Assembly (NCBI GenBank): GCA_032027125.1
Contig: JAVSMQ010000001.1
Location: forward strand, 1-64,000
Source of the DNA: JANJTB01 sp032027125
GTDB taxonomy: Bacteria > Bacteroidota > Ignavibacteria > Kapaibacteriales > UBA2268
DNA: 64,000 nt
Direction of reading: 5' to 3'
Shown: positions 36,367-45,887 of the stretch, piece after piece
How positions within the stretch are numbered: position 1 is the first letter of the stretch
Layout of the letters: the number at the start of each line of letters is the position of its first letter
The notes under the pieces: generated by a model
The model's database searches: none
Told to the model about the DNA's origin: nothing
What the model saw: the letters and a program-made list of their open reading frames with translations, nothing else
Translations under genes and position numbers: made by a program

Positions 36367-37092
36367 ATGGACAGTGTAAATTTCGATACTTCGCACAATG
36401 TTTTTTTAGAATTTAAGGTTGCAGGACTTTTTGACAGGATTCTTGCTGCATGTATTGACGTCGTAATTCTGGTTATTTACTCAATTATAATCAGCATAAT
36501 TTTAGTTCAAATTGTGCTGGTAGAAGGGGTTTATATAATAATCGCTTTATTTTTGCCGGTAATATTTTATGATTTGATTTGTGAATCTCTTTGGGGCGGG
36601 CAAAGTATCGGCAAGAAATCAATGAAAATACGGGTTATCAGGGTTGACGGTTTGGAACCTACCTTTGTACAGTATTTTCTAAGATGGATTCTCCGTCCGG
36701 TTGATATTTGGATAACAACAGGCGGACTTGCTGCACTTGTGGTTTTTCTAAACGGAAAAGGTCAGCGTATTGGCGACATGGCGGCTGGAACAACCGTAGT
36801 AAATATTCGGAAGGCTTTTCGGCTCGAAGACACAATTTTCAGCGGCATTGATGAATCCTATATTCCTGAATTTCCTGAAACTGCCGCTCTGAACGATAAG
36901 GATATTTCAATTTTAAAAGATGTTTTAAATGCAAACTTATTACCTGAAGTACCGGAAGCGGTTATTGACGGAAATTACAGGGTTAAAAGAATATTGGAAG
37001 AGAAGATGAAAATCAGCACTCATAAGCCGCCCCTCGAATTTATTCAAAAAGTTATACTTGATTACAATTATTATAACAAAATTGCCAATTAA
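36367..37092 (+). CDS. RDD-family membrane protein
   Basis: A 241-residue protein with the RDD domain: FDRILAACIDVVILVIYSII (first helix, with Arg-Asp pair), LWGGQSIGKKSMKIRVIRVDG, and FLRWILRPVDIW; four membrane helices before residue 150. The C-terminal 95 residues are soluble. RDD proteins regularly pair with SpoIIM in this type of cluster; transport or envelope stress roles have been proposed. Divergent from the SpoIIM gene; a shared control region of only 45 bp lies between them. Confidence 0.87.
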   Translation: MDSVNFDTSHNVFLEFKVAGLFDRILAACIDVVILVIYSIIISIILVQIVLVEGVYIIIALFLPVIFYDLICESLWGGQSIGKKSMKIRVIRVDGLEPTFVQYFLRWILRPVDIWITTGGLAALVVFLNGKGQRIGDMAAGTTVVNIRKAFRLEDTIFSGIDESYIPEFPETAALNDKDISILKDVLNANLLPEVPEAVIDGNYRVKRILEEKMKISTHKPPLEFIQKVILDYNYYNKIAN

Positions 37093-37144
37093 ATTGTTTA
37101 ACTTAATTCAGAATTCAGCATTCAGCATTCAGAATTGCCTTCCA

Positions 37145-37960
37145 ATTCCGTAGGAATGCCCTGTTTGTAGAAAAAATATCATTCCCTCAAATATCATCAA
37201 GCTCCGTAAGAGCGGACTGTTAAAAGAAAATGTACAAATACGATAATGAAATTCATTTTATCTCGTAGAGATTGAATTGTGGTAACATGAGCAATACCTA
37301 ATTGATTGATATCCCGTAGGGATTATATTTTTTTACCATAATTCAACCTCTACGAGGTAGTTATGTTCATCGGGACAGGTTTTTGTTACCATAATTTATC
37401 TCCTATGGAGAAGAGAACCCAAATAAACTCAAAATATGTCAATCTCAAAATGTGGATTTAAATCAGTGTAATCCTTTAATCCGTGTAATCCGTGATTCAG
37501 AATTGCCACCCAATTCCGTAGGAATGACCTTTTTGTAGAAAAAATATCTTGCCCGTAAATATTACTAAGCTCCGTAGGAGCGGACTGTTCAAACCAAAAA
37601 GACACTAATATAATAATGTAATTCATTTTATCTCATAGAGATTGAATTGTGGTAACATGAGCAATGCCTAATTGATTGATATCCCGTAGGGATTATATTT
37701 TTTTACCATAATTCAACCTCTACGAGGTAGTCATGTTCATCGGGACAGGTTTTTGTTACCATAATTTATCTCCTATGGAGAAGAGAACCCAAATAAACAC
37801 AAAATATGTCAATCTCAAAATGTGGATTTAAATCAGTGTAATCCTTTAATCCGTGTAATCCGTGATTCAGAATTGCCATCCAATTCCGTAGGAATGCCCT
37901 GTTTGTAGAAAATAATCAACCCCTCAAAAAATATGAAGCTCTGTAGGAGCGGACTGTTCA
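37145..37960 (+). repeat. ~370-bp tandem repeat, two full units and a partial third
   Basis: The motif ATTCCGTAGGAATG starts at 37145, 37513 and 37883, giving unit lengths of 368 and 370 bp with few differences. Each unit contains a REP-like CTCCGTA(A/G)GAGCGGACTG segment, an inverted repeat (37262-37285 with 37333-37356 in unit 1, two mismatches) and the palindrome ATCCCGTAGGGAT. No coding frame is convincing. The whole 37093-38019 stretch is made of this element and its edges. Confidence 0.88.
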
Positions 37961-38019
37961 ATTAACAAGAATCTCTTAAAGAAATTAAATGAGTAAAATT
38001 TATTAAATAAACTTTCTAA

Positions 38020-38439
38020 CAACTACGAATAACTTTTGAACCCGACGGAATTACTTTTGTACCCGACGGAATTACTTTTGTACCCGACGGAATTACTTTT
38101 GAACCCGACGGAATTACTTTTGAACAACTACGATGAACTTTCGTACAAGTGCGATGAACTTTGCATAAGTTTCATTGTGCTTTGCATAAGGTTCATTATA
38201 ATTTTCATATGGTTTATTATACTTTTCATAAGGTTCATTACGCTTTTCATAAGGTTCATTACGCTTTTCATAAGGTTCATTACGCTTTTCATAAGGTTCA
38301 TTACGCTTTTCATAGGGTTCATTATGCATTTCATAAGGTTCATTACGCTTTTCATAAGGTTCATTACGCTTTTCATAAGGTTCATTACGCTTTTCATAAG
38401 GTTCATTACGCTTTTCATAAGGTTCATTACGCTTTTCAT
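38020..38439 (+). repeat. 21-bp periodic array, 20 units with drifting sequence
   Basis: From 38020 the DNA repeats every 21 bp without a single slip. Four units begin CCCGACGGAATTACTTTTG (38041, 38062, 38083, 38104). Units at 38125 and 38146 read CAACTACGATGAACTTTCG-like, and from 38167 the units become AAGGTTCATTACGCTTTTC-like, with one-to-five-base variants. The sequence changes gradually while the period stays fixed. Because 21 is a multiple of three, every reading frame stays open on both strands, so the long frames here are not evidence of coding. Confidence 0.9.
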
Positions 38440-38529
38440 ATATATTAAAACCTTAATGAAGGACATTTTAAGTACAATGAATTAAGTTAGAATATCAAAT
38501 TACAACTTTCAATCATGAACTGAAAACAC

Positions 38530-38566
38530 AAAAAACCCTTCCGAAAGCATTGATTTTTCGGAAGGG
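38530..38566 (-). terminator. Rho-independent terminator of the beta-propeller gene
   Basis: Arms CCCTTCCGAAA (38536-38546) and TTTCGGAAGGG (38556-38566) form a perfect 11-bp stem with a 9-base loop. On the minus strand a T-run follows (A's at 38530-38535 on plus). It lies 100 bp after the stop of the gene at 38666-39931. Confidence 0.85.
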
Positions 38567-38665
38567 CTTATTATTATCAATAATTATTACTTCTTTCTAT
38601 ATCATTCTCCTCAAAATGATTGAGGGAAGGAGGAAAATTATTAATGTTTTCATATTAATTTTCCT

Positions 38666-39931
38666 TTACTCTGTTACTAAAAATTTTGAGGAATATTCTG
38701 TCTTACCGTCTTGTATATGTATCAGGTATGTTCCGTTGAGTAGTTTGATTGGAATTCTTAGTTCAGAATCAATTTTAGGAGAATTTAAAGTATATACAAC
38801 TTTGCCTTTAATATCGCTAATTGAAATATTAATTTGACCGGAAATTGAAATCAATCCAGTGACAAATAGCGTGCTTTTTCGGTATTGAACGGATATAGCA
38901 TTTTGTTGGATTGGCTCACTTAGACCTGTTAGGATTTTATTAAGATCATAAGATTCAATACCTTCATTTCTTACTAAGAATGAATTATGAATAGGATTAT
39001 ATCCTAATAAACCCGATTTTCCGTGACGATAAAAGACTTTTTTATCATTTAGCAAATTCATTATCATAAAATTCCTTTTTGAAAAACTTTCACCAGAACT
39101 TAATCCAATTAAGTCATAGTCCAAAAAACAGAAATATATTACTCCATACTCAACATTCGACTCATTATAGTGTTTAAACAAACTCATGCCATCTAATTTG
39201 TAAACATAAAAATCTCTCAAATAGACTTGATACCCCACATACTTTCCATCCTGTGAGAATTTGATACTACGTACTTCAAAGTTACCGCCAATCTTAGCAA
39301 GTTCTTTAATTGGTTTTAGTGTGACAGCATCCCAGAGAGTTAAAATTGTATAAAATACATCATCTCCCATTATATCTTTTTCTGTTTTAGTACCTCCGGT
39401 TGCGAAGTATTTTCCGTCGAGTGAAGTTGCAATTACCGGTCTTGAATAATTCAAATCAAGATAAGTATATTCATCTTTTATTAAATTATAAACTACTAAG
39501 GACGAGTCAAGACCTGTTCCTAAAGCTTTTTGATGACAATAGATTATTCTGTTGCCATCTGGGAAAAACCTGAGATTTGGATATGAACCCGGCACTCTTA
39601 ATTTTTTTAATACTGCTTCCGTTTCGTAATCAATTATTGTTACAGAATCTGTAAGTATCAGCAGATATTTTCCATCCGGTGAAATATCTCCGACGGGTGC
39701 TTTAATGTTAAATACCCGTATTACTTCTCCTGTATTACCATTTAATTCAGAAATACGTAAACCCTTCATGGCAATAATATTGCCATTAGGGTGTACAAGG
39801 AATGCTTCATAGCCTTCTGGGTCGGTCGTCTGCCAAAGCAGATATGGGTCGGGTTCTTGTCCCCAAAGGGGATTCATGCCGATTATTACTGACACTGCGA
39901 TAAATAAAAACATCTTACAGTTCATTTTCAT
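38666..39931 (-). CDS. Secreted beta-propeller protein with type IX sorting domain
   Basis: A 421-residue protein with signal peptide (about 1-25), a WD40/YncE-like propeller region (PDGKYLLILTDS, SLDGKYFATGGTKT, SQDGKYVGYQVY blades) over about 40-340, and a C-terminal domain of about 70 residues ending GTYLIHIQDG...SSKFLV, the type A sorting signal of type IX secretion. The protein should be exported to the Sec route and then across the outer membrane. ATG 39931 (MKMNCKMF) is preferred over an in-frame TTG at 39943; GAGAAAA precedes it. A good promoter and terminator flank it, so it is monocistronic. Ligand unknown. Confidence 0.78.
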   Translation of the reverse strand: MKMNCKMFLFIAVSVIIGMNPLWGQEPDPYLLWQTTDPEGYEAFLVHPNGNIIAMKGLRISELNGNTGEVIRVFNIKAPVGDISPDGKYLLILTDSVTIIDYETEAVLKKLRVPGSYPNLRFFPDGNRIIYCHQKALGTGLDSSLVVYNLIKDEYTYLDLNYSRPVIATSLDGKYFATGGTKTEKDIMGDDVFYTILTLWDAVTLKPIKELAKIGGNFEVRSIKFSQDGKYVGYQVYLRDFYVYKLDGMSLFKHYNESNVEYGVIYFCFLDYDLIGLSSGESFSKRNFMIMNLLNDKKVFYRHGKSGLLGYNPIHNSFLVRNEGIESYDLNKILTGLSEPIQQNAISVQYRKSTLFVTGLISISGQINISISDIKGKVVYTLNSPKIDSELRIPIKLLNGTYLIHIQDGKTEYSSKFLVTE

Positions 39932-39963
39932 AACTTTTCTCAAAAATACTTTTTCAATATTAA

Positions 39964-39994
39964 CAAATATACTTACTTATAATAACACATCAAA
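39964..39994 (-). promoter_or_regulatory. Bacteroidota-type promoter of the beta-propeller gene
   Basis: On the minus strand TTTG (39991-39994) and TATATTTG (39964-39971) are 19 bases apart, an excellent match to TTTG-N19-21-TAnnTTTG. The start codon is 33 bases downstream of the -7 box. Confidence 0.65.
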
Positions 39995-40202
39995 CTCAAA
40001 AACGTCCCGAAAAAATTGAAATTGAATAAAAAGTTCACTAAACATTGTTATTGAGATTATCTAATTTTTCTTTTGGAAATTTTGTCATATTTTTACCATT
40101 ATGAAATTTGTTTGAATTAATATAAGTTGGATTTGTAATTTAGTCAGAAATTTAATTAATAGCTTAAATTCTTTTTGTTGTTAAAATTAATAGTAATGTG
40201 AA

Positions 40203-41480
40203 TTGAGAAAAAAAGTACCGATAGCGATTGTTGATTGTAATAATTTTTACGCATCATGCGAAAGAGTTTTCAATCCTCGTTTAAATGGTAAGCCGATTAT
40301 TGTGCTTTCCAACAACGACGGTGTGATAGTTGCACTCTCAAACGAAGCCAAAGCACTCGGGATAAAGGGATTCTCCCCGTTATTCAAGGTTCAGGATTTG
40401 GTAACAAAACATAATGTAGCGGTATTTTCTTCTAATTATACATTATACGGTGATTTATCCCACAGAGTTATGACTACTCTGGAGCAGTTCTCACCAAATG
40501 TCGAAATTTACTCGATAGATGAAGCATTTATCTATCTGGATGGTATTCATTCAAAAGATTTGACAGCTTATTGCAGTGAAATCCGCCAAACCGTTAAAAA
40601 ATGGGTCGGCATTCCTGTATCAGTCGGCATTGCTTATACCAAAACTCTTGCAAAACTGGCTAACAGACGTGCAAAAAAGAATCCGGTTTATAATGGAGTT
40701 CTTAATCTTATTGACAATCCCGATATTGAATCACATCTCAAAGGTGTTGAAGTCGGTGATGTCTGGGGAGTCGGAAGACAATATACCAAACTTTTGAACT
40801 GCCATAATATTTATACAGCTTACGACCTTTCCAAAGCAAACCAAACATGGATAAAAAAGAGAATGACTGTGCAGGGTTTGAGGACTGTTCATGAGTTAAA
40901 CGGCGAACCATGCATTAGTGCCGAATATACACCGCCTGATAAAAAAGGGATTATTTCATCAAGGTCTTTTGGCAAAAATGTTACCGAAAAGAAAGATTTG
41001 GCGGAGGCAATTGCAAACTATACAACCCGTGCCGCCGAGAAACTCAGAATGCAGAAATCAATCGCAAATGCTATCTATGTTTTTCTTCGTACAAATCCAT
41101 ATAAAGATACTCCACAGTATCATAACGGCTGTCAGGTAATTCTGCCTGTTGCTACCGACTTTACAAATGAACTGATTGAATATGCTATGAAAGGGCTTGA
41201 GCAAATCTACCGACCGGACTATTTATATCAGAAAGCAGGAATAATGCTGACGGGAATACTGCCGAAATCAACAGAGCAGGTTTCACTTTTTGATAAAATT
41301 GACCGCGACAAATTTCAAAAAATTACAGATGCTATGGATAAATTAAATATGGAAATGGGTTCAGGAACAGTTTTTTTTGCAGCAGCAGGCATCAAACGAG
41401 GATGGAAAATGAAACGCGAACTTAAGTCACCGCAATATACAACCAGATGGGAGGAAATACCTGATGTTAAAGCTTTTTGA
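40203..41480 (+). CDS. umuC: Y-family DNA polymerase, UmuC-type
   Basis: A 425-residue translesion polymerase. Visible motifs: IVDCNNFYASCERVF at the N-terminus (first metal-binding Asp), VLSNNDGVIVALSNEAKALG, SIDEAFIYLDG (catalytic Asp-Glu), VSVGIAYTKTLAKLANRRAK and a helix-hairpin-helix region VWGVGRQ. The little finger and C-terminal segment are complete. The start is TTG at 40203; an ATG or GTG nearby is not in a usable frame. No umuD is adjacent and no LexA box was recognised. The 3' end contains a strong GGGAGG site used by the next gene, with 17 bp overlap. Confidence 0.92.
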   Translation: MRKKVPIAIVDCNNFYASCERVFNPRLNGKPIIVLSNNDGVIVALSNEAKALGIKGFSPLFKVQDLVTKHNVAVFSSNYTLYGDLSHRVMTTLEQFSPNVEIYSIDEAFIYLDGIHSKDLTAYCSEIRQTVKKWVGIPVSVGIAYTKTLAKLANRRAKKNPVYNGVLNLIDNPDIESHLKGVEVGDVWGVGRQYTKLLNCHNIYTAYDLSKANQTWIKKRMTVQGLRTVHELNGEPCISAEYTPPDKKGIISSRSFGKNVTEKKDLAEAIANYTTRAAEKLRMQKSIANAIYVFLRTNPYKDTPQYHNGCQVILPVATDFTNELIEYAMKGLEQIYRPDYLYQKAGIMLTGILPKSTEQVSLFDKIDRDKFQKITDAMDKLNMEMGSGTVFFAAAGIKRGWKMKRELKSPQYTTRWEEIPDVKAF

Positions 41481-43161
41481 AAATAATGTAACATATTTGC
41501 AGGATGCAAACTACAGAAAACGTATTTTGTTATTTACTACAATTATTTATATCCTTTTTATCGGAAATGTTAATCTTTTCGACTGGGACGAGATAAATTT
41601 CGCCGAAGCAGCCCGTGAGATGATTGTAACAGGTGACTATCTGAATGTCCGTATTGATTATGAGCCGTTCCACGAAAAGCCGCCGCTGTTTATCTGGATG
41701 CAGGTTATTTCGATGAAAATATTAGGTGTAAGCGAACAGTCAGCAAGACTTCCCAATGTCATATTTGGTATTTTAACATTATCATTTCTTATTAGAATCG
41801 GCAAAAATATATTTGACCGCAGGTTCGGTTATCTCTGGGCATTGGCATATTTCGGCTCGCTTCTACCCCACTTTTATTTTAAATCGAGTATTATTGACCC
41901 TGTTTTTAATTTTTTTATGTTTGCAGGTGTCTATTATTTATTCAGGTTTACTTCCGAGAATATGATTACGGGTAAAATCATAAACAGGGATATTTATTGG
42001 GCAGGGCTATACACATCTCTTGCATTTATGACAAAGGGTCCGGTCGGGTTTATGCTTGTTTTCATTACCTGGGCTGTCTTTTGGGGATTTAATGCCCGGA
42101 GCTTCCAACTTCCGGTTAAACAAATTCTAATCTTTACCGGAATTTCATTCCTACCTGCAGTAATCTGGTATGCCGCAATATTCTATCAGCAGGGCGGCGG
42201 AATTATAAGTGAGTTTATAACTTATCAGATTCGTCTGCTTACGACAGGTGATGCCGGTCATGAAGGTCCGTTTTATTATCATTTTTTAGTGGTATTTTTA
42301 GGATGTTTTCCTGCTTCAATATTTGTTTTCAGAGCTTTCAGAAACAGTGAATTTGATAACTCATCACAAAAGATATTCAAAAATTTCAATATAATACTAT
42401 TGGCAGTTGTGCTCATAATTTTTTCAATTGTCAAGACAAAGATTGTTCATTATTCCTCTCTCTCCTATTTCCCTGTGACTTTTCTTGCAGCATATACAAT
42501 GCATAAAATTATTAATGGTGAAATCAGGAACAAATTATCAACAAATATCGGTGTTGCTGCAATCGGTATAATTTTATCAATACTTTTTATAGCTTTTCCG
42601 CTTGTATTAATGAATATTGACAGCTTTCTTCCTCAAATTACGGATAAATTTACAAATGCTTTGCTTCAGGCAGAAGTTAGTTGGACAGGATTCGAGATTG
42701 TAGTTGGATTTACTTTGCTAATTGGGACAATTTTTTACTTGATATATTCTATTAGGAAAGAGTATTTAAAATCATATATTTCTATATACTTAGCTACTGC
42801 GTTGACAATTTTTCTTTTTCTGCCTGTGATGGCTCCTAAAATCGGAATTTATACTCAAAGAGCACCGGTTGATTTCTTTAAATCATTAGCAGGAAAGGAT
42901 GTATATGTTCATACATTAGGTTATAAGAGCTATGCTCCTTATTTTTATCAGAGAAAAGAATTAAAAAACTCAAAATATTACATGAAAATGACCGGTGAAG
43001 AATACGAAGATTTCTTACTGACAGGCAATATCCAAAAGCCTGCTTATTTTTCTGCTAAGAATAATAATATTGACGAATATCTTGTCAGGCAGCCGCAGTT
43101 GAAGGAATTATACAGGAAAAACGGATTTGTATTCTTTGTCAGGGAGCCGGTAAAAGAGTAA
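41464..43161 (+). CDS. GT39-family (ArnT/PMT-like) membrane glycosyltransferase
   Basis: A 565-residue protein with about 12 membrane helices. The first loop holds LFDWDEINFAEAAREM, whose acidic pair is the catalytic/metal motif of dolichyl- or undecaprenyl-phosphate-sugar transferases, and FHEKPPLFIWMQ follows as in ArnT. The C-terminal 100 residues form a soluble periplasmic part. It likely moves a sugar from a polyprenyl carrier to lipid A or another envelope acceptor. Start ATG 41464 is fixed by GGGAGG nine bases upstream, inside umuC, an unusual coupling with a translesion polymerase. Confidence 0.87.
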   Translation: MLKLFENNVTYLQDANYRKRILLFTTIIYILFIGNVNLFDWDEINFAEAAREMIVTGDYLNVRIDYEPFHEKPPLFIWMQVISMKILGVSEQSARLPNVIFGILTLSFLIRIGKNIFDRRFGYLWALAYFGSLLPHFYFKSSIIDPVFNFFMFAGVYYLFRFTSENMITGKIINRDIYWAGLYTSLAFMTKGPVGFMLVFITWAVFWGFNARSFQLPVKQILIFTGISFLPAVIWYAAIFYQQGGGIISEFITYQIRLLTTGDAGHEGPFYYHFLVVFLGCFPASIFVFRAFRNSEFDNSSQKIFKNFNIILLAVVLIIFSIVKTKIVHYSSLSYFPVTFLAAYTMHKIINGEIRNKLSTNIGVAAIGIILSILFIAFPLVLMNIDSFLPQITDKFTNALLQAEVSWTGFEIVVGFTLLIGTIFYLIYSIRKEYLKSYISIYLATALTIFLFLPVMAPKIGIYTQRAPVDFFKSLAGKDVYVHTLGYKSYAPYFYQRKELKNSKYYMKMTGEEYEDFLLTGNIQKPAYFSAKNNNIDEYLVRQPQLKELYRKNGFVFFVREPVKE

Positions 43162-43354
43162 TAGTTTTCTGTCGAATAAATTCTTTTGGATTGAGAATAT
43201 TTAACTTATGAGTCTGTTACAAAAAGTATTTATTTATTCTTATTTTACATGAATGCTACATTGAGTGATGTCGAAATGTAATATATACGTTATTTGAAAG
43301 TTATTAAATCCCTTCCTTCGACTTCGCTAAGGATGACCAAAATACCGGTGTTTT

Positions 43355-43516
43355 GTATTTGTCCCCCGCTGGCGGGGGCAGGGGGTGGAAATTAATTTTT
43401 GGATTTCTTAAACGTTATAATGTAAAACGACAATTTTTGGTTTATAATTCTGAGAGACTGCGAAGGTCTGAATTTAATTTTCCACCCCCTAACCCCCGCC
43501 AGCGGGGGACAAATAC
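43355..43516. repeat. MITE-like element with ~45-bp inverted repeats
   Basis: The left arm begins GTATTTGTCCCCCGCTGGCG at 43355 and the right arm ends with its complement at 43516; the arms match over about 45 bp with a few differences, enclosing about 75 bp. CCCCCGCTGGCGGGGG inside each arm is itself palindromic, so a cruciform is likely. There is no transposase. The remaining sequence in 43162-43686 shows only a CTTCGACTTCGCTAAGGATG fragment at about 43316, which also looks like a dispersed repeat. Confidence 0.75.
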
Positions 43517-43686
43517 TAAAGAACTGAATTTATCACTTTGAGGTAATGAGTACATGAATTAATAAATTAACAGCCTGGACTCTTCGCAGGCTCAGAGAGA
43601 CAAAACAAGGGGTTTTATTTAAAATAAATCTTTAGTGACTCTTTATCTGGATTTCCATTTATTAAAAAACCAAACTTATACATCTT

Positions 43687-45708
43687 TTAATTATTATGTA
43701 CAGTAAGCGGCAGAGATATTTTAACGGTAGTTCCTTCACCCGATTTTGAGGAGATTGAAATATCACCGCCCATAATTTGGGAAAATTCTTTACAAATTAT
43801 CAGTCCTAAACCGGTACCCCGCTCTCCGTTTGTACCTATATCGGGCTTTTTATAATCAATTCTGAATAAATTATCAAGGTCAATTTCATCAATTCCAACA
43901 CCGTTATCTTTTATAATAAATACCGCCTGACCATTATTTGACTCGTTAGATAATTCAATTGTACCGCCGCTGTTTGTAAATTTTATTGAATTATTAACAG
44001 TATTACGAATCAGTGTATCAAACAAATTAACATCATTATCTATAATCAAATTCTTGTCAACATAATTGTTAATTGTAATATTTTTATTGTTTGCAGTTGT
44101 AATCAATAAATCAATGGTTGATTGAACGGAAGCATTTGCATTAAATCTTGACTGATTAATTTCAAGAGAATTTCGTTGCGCTGTTGACCAAAGCAGAAGA
44201 TTCTCAAGTAAATTCAGCATTTCTGTTGAAGAAATAGCCAGTTCCTTTATGATTTCCTGCTTTTCGATATCAGTAAAATCATCTTTGTAAATATTCATCT
44301 GGTCAAGTATCATTTTTGTTCCGCCCATAGGACCTCTCAGGTCATGAGCAATAATCGAAAAGAATTTATCCTTAGTAGCATTCAAATCCATTAAATTCTT
44401 TTCAGACAAGGAAAGAGCCTCGTTAGTTCTTTTTAATTGTTTAGCCTTAAAGACAAGCATCGCAGTTAATCCAAGCAAAAACAAAGCAAGAAGTCCGATA
44501 ATATACAGATAAACAGTGATTTCGTTCAGATATTTTTTAATAAGAGCATTTTCTTCTTTAGTGCTTTTAACTTCTTCGCGGTATTTTACAACTCTTTCGG
44601 CGTTAAAATCACCTTCGAGACTTAGCGATGCCTGAGCAATTTCGCTGACAACTGCAATTTTATTCAGTGAATCGGTTAGATTTATTAATGTATCCAGATA
44701 TTTATAAGCATTTTCAAAATCACCTAAAGCGAAGTAATTATCGGCAATATTATCATAAAGATTTTTTAAGATAAATGTGTTATTCAGATTCTTTGAAATC
44801 TCGAGACTTTTGATATTGTAATCAATTGATTGTTTAAAATCACCTGATTTAGTGTAATAACTTCCATAAGTGTTATAAATATTGGATATTAATAAATCAT
44901 TTTTTAATGAATCGGCATACGTCTCGGCAAGTTTTAAAAATGGCAGAGCCCTGGAGGTTTCATTTTGGCTTATTAAAATTCTTGCAAAAAGATTACGGTT
45001 TGAAGTAATTAAATCTAATCTGTCCGTAAGTTTCAAATAGGTAAAGCCTTTGTCACAAAACTGCTTTGCTTTTGAATAGTTTCCGATAAGATTATAATAA
45101 TTACCAATATTTGAATAAATAAATCCACGGCTGAGAGTGTCGTTTGATTCGATAGAAATTTCCAAACCCTTATCAAGGGTTTCCTTCATTTTTTCATAGT
45201 CTTTCAAATCAAGATAGATATTTGCAATATTATTAATTACAGACAACATGGAAGGAGTGTTATTATTATTTTTTGCAAAATCATAAGCTTCTCTGTATGC
45301 CTTCAGAGCAGCTATATAATTATTTTTCTTTTTGTAAATAATTCCGATATTATTCAGGCAGTGATTAATTCCGACTTTAGATTTGATATCCTTTAGAATA
45401 TTCAAAGACAAGTGATAATATTTTAAAGCTGAGTCAAGATTTTCAAGATAATCATTTGCAAAAGCTAAATTGAAATAATACCGCGCTAATTTTTCGGGTT
45501 CTTTTATTTTCTTACTAAGTTCGGATATGGAAACAAGAATTTCTAATGAAACCTCTGGATTACTATTCACTAATGAAGAGGCATATAAGTTATATTCTTT
45601 AAATTTCACACTATCAGGTTTATTTTCCAATGACTTTCTTAAACTGTCAATATTAGAATACATTATATTAGATGAAATCAAAAAGAAGATGACAATAGCT
45701 TTAAACAT
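43687..45708 (-). CDS. TPR-sensor histidine kinase
   Basis: A 673-residue sensor kinase. Signal peptide 1-18, TPR repeats over about 60-370 (ALKAYREAYDFAK, FKQSIDYNIKSLEISK), coiled coil, membrane helix near 402-422, then HisKA with phospho-acceptor His455 (FFSIIAHDLRGPMG) and HATPase_c with N-box NTVNNSIKFTNSGG, G1 IKDNGVGI and G2 GTGLGLIICKEF. The layout parallels the TPR-SpoIIE proteins: periplasmic TPR sensing coupled to a cytoplasmic signalling domain. No response regulator is adjacent, so it is an orphan kinase or signals to a distant partner. Confidence 0.9.
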   Translation of the reverse strand: MFKAIVIFFLISSNIMYSNIDSLRKSLENKPDSVKFKEYNLYASSLVNSNPEVSLEILVSISELSKKIKEPEKLARYYFNLAFANDYLENLDSALKYYHLSLNILKDIKSKVGINHCLNNIGIIYKKKNNYIAALKAYREAYDFAKNNNNTPSMLSVINNIANIYLDLKDYEKMKETLDKGLEISIESNDTLSRGFIYSNIGNYYNLIGNYSKAKQFCDKGFTYLKLTDRLDLITSNRNLFARILISQNETSRALPFLKLAETYADSLKNDLLISNIYNTYGSYYTKSGDFKQSIDYNIKSLEISKNLNNTFILKNLYDNIADNYFALGDFENAYKYLDTLINLTDSLNKIAVVSEIAQASLSLEGDFNAERVVKYREEVKSTKEENALIKKYLNEITVYLYIIGLLALFLLGLTAMLVFKAKQLKRTNEALSLSEKNLMDLNATKDKFFSIIAHDLRGPMGGTKMILDQMNIYKDDFTDIEKQEIIKELAISSTEMLNLLENLLLWSTAQRNSLEINQSRFNANASVQSTIDLLITTANNKNITINNYVDKNLIIDNDVNLFDTLIRNTVNNSIKFTNSGGTIELSNESNNGQAVFIIKDNGVGIDEIDLDNLFRIDYKKPDIGTNGERGTGLGLIICKEFSQIMGGDISISSKSGEGTTVKISLPLTVHNN

Positions 45709-45814
45709 TTTTCAAACTTATAACTTTAAACATTGTTAAAAATAACACAAATTTCCAGAAATTAAATATTATTTTATCAATTTACTGCTTTAAAAAATCC
45801 AAATAATGTGAAAA

Positions 45815-45848
45815 TTGGTGAGTTTAAGTAAATATTTTGTAATTTTGC
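45815..45848 (+). promoter_or_regulatory. Candidate promoter of the ammonia-lyase gene
   Basis: TAATTTTGC (45840-45848) fits the -7 box; TTG at 45815-45817 lies 22 bases upstream, slightly longer than consensus. The start codon is 39 bases after the box. Confidence 0.45.
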
Positions 45849-45887
45849 ATTTTAAAAAACATATAAAATTAAAAATTGAGGTTAATA

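Noticed and set aside
38036..38485. Long open frames in all frames across the 21-bp array
   Set aside because: The period is a multiple of three, so frames without a stop in one unit stay open throughout; composition is purely repetitive and there is no start signal.
43353..43541. 62-codon frame in the palindromic element
   Set aside because: It runs through inverted repeat DNA and starts in the left arm; not a gene.
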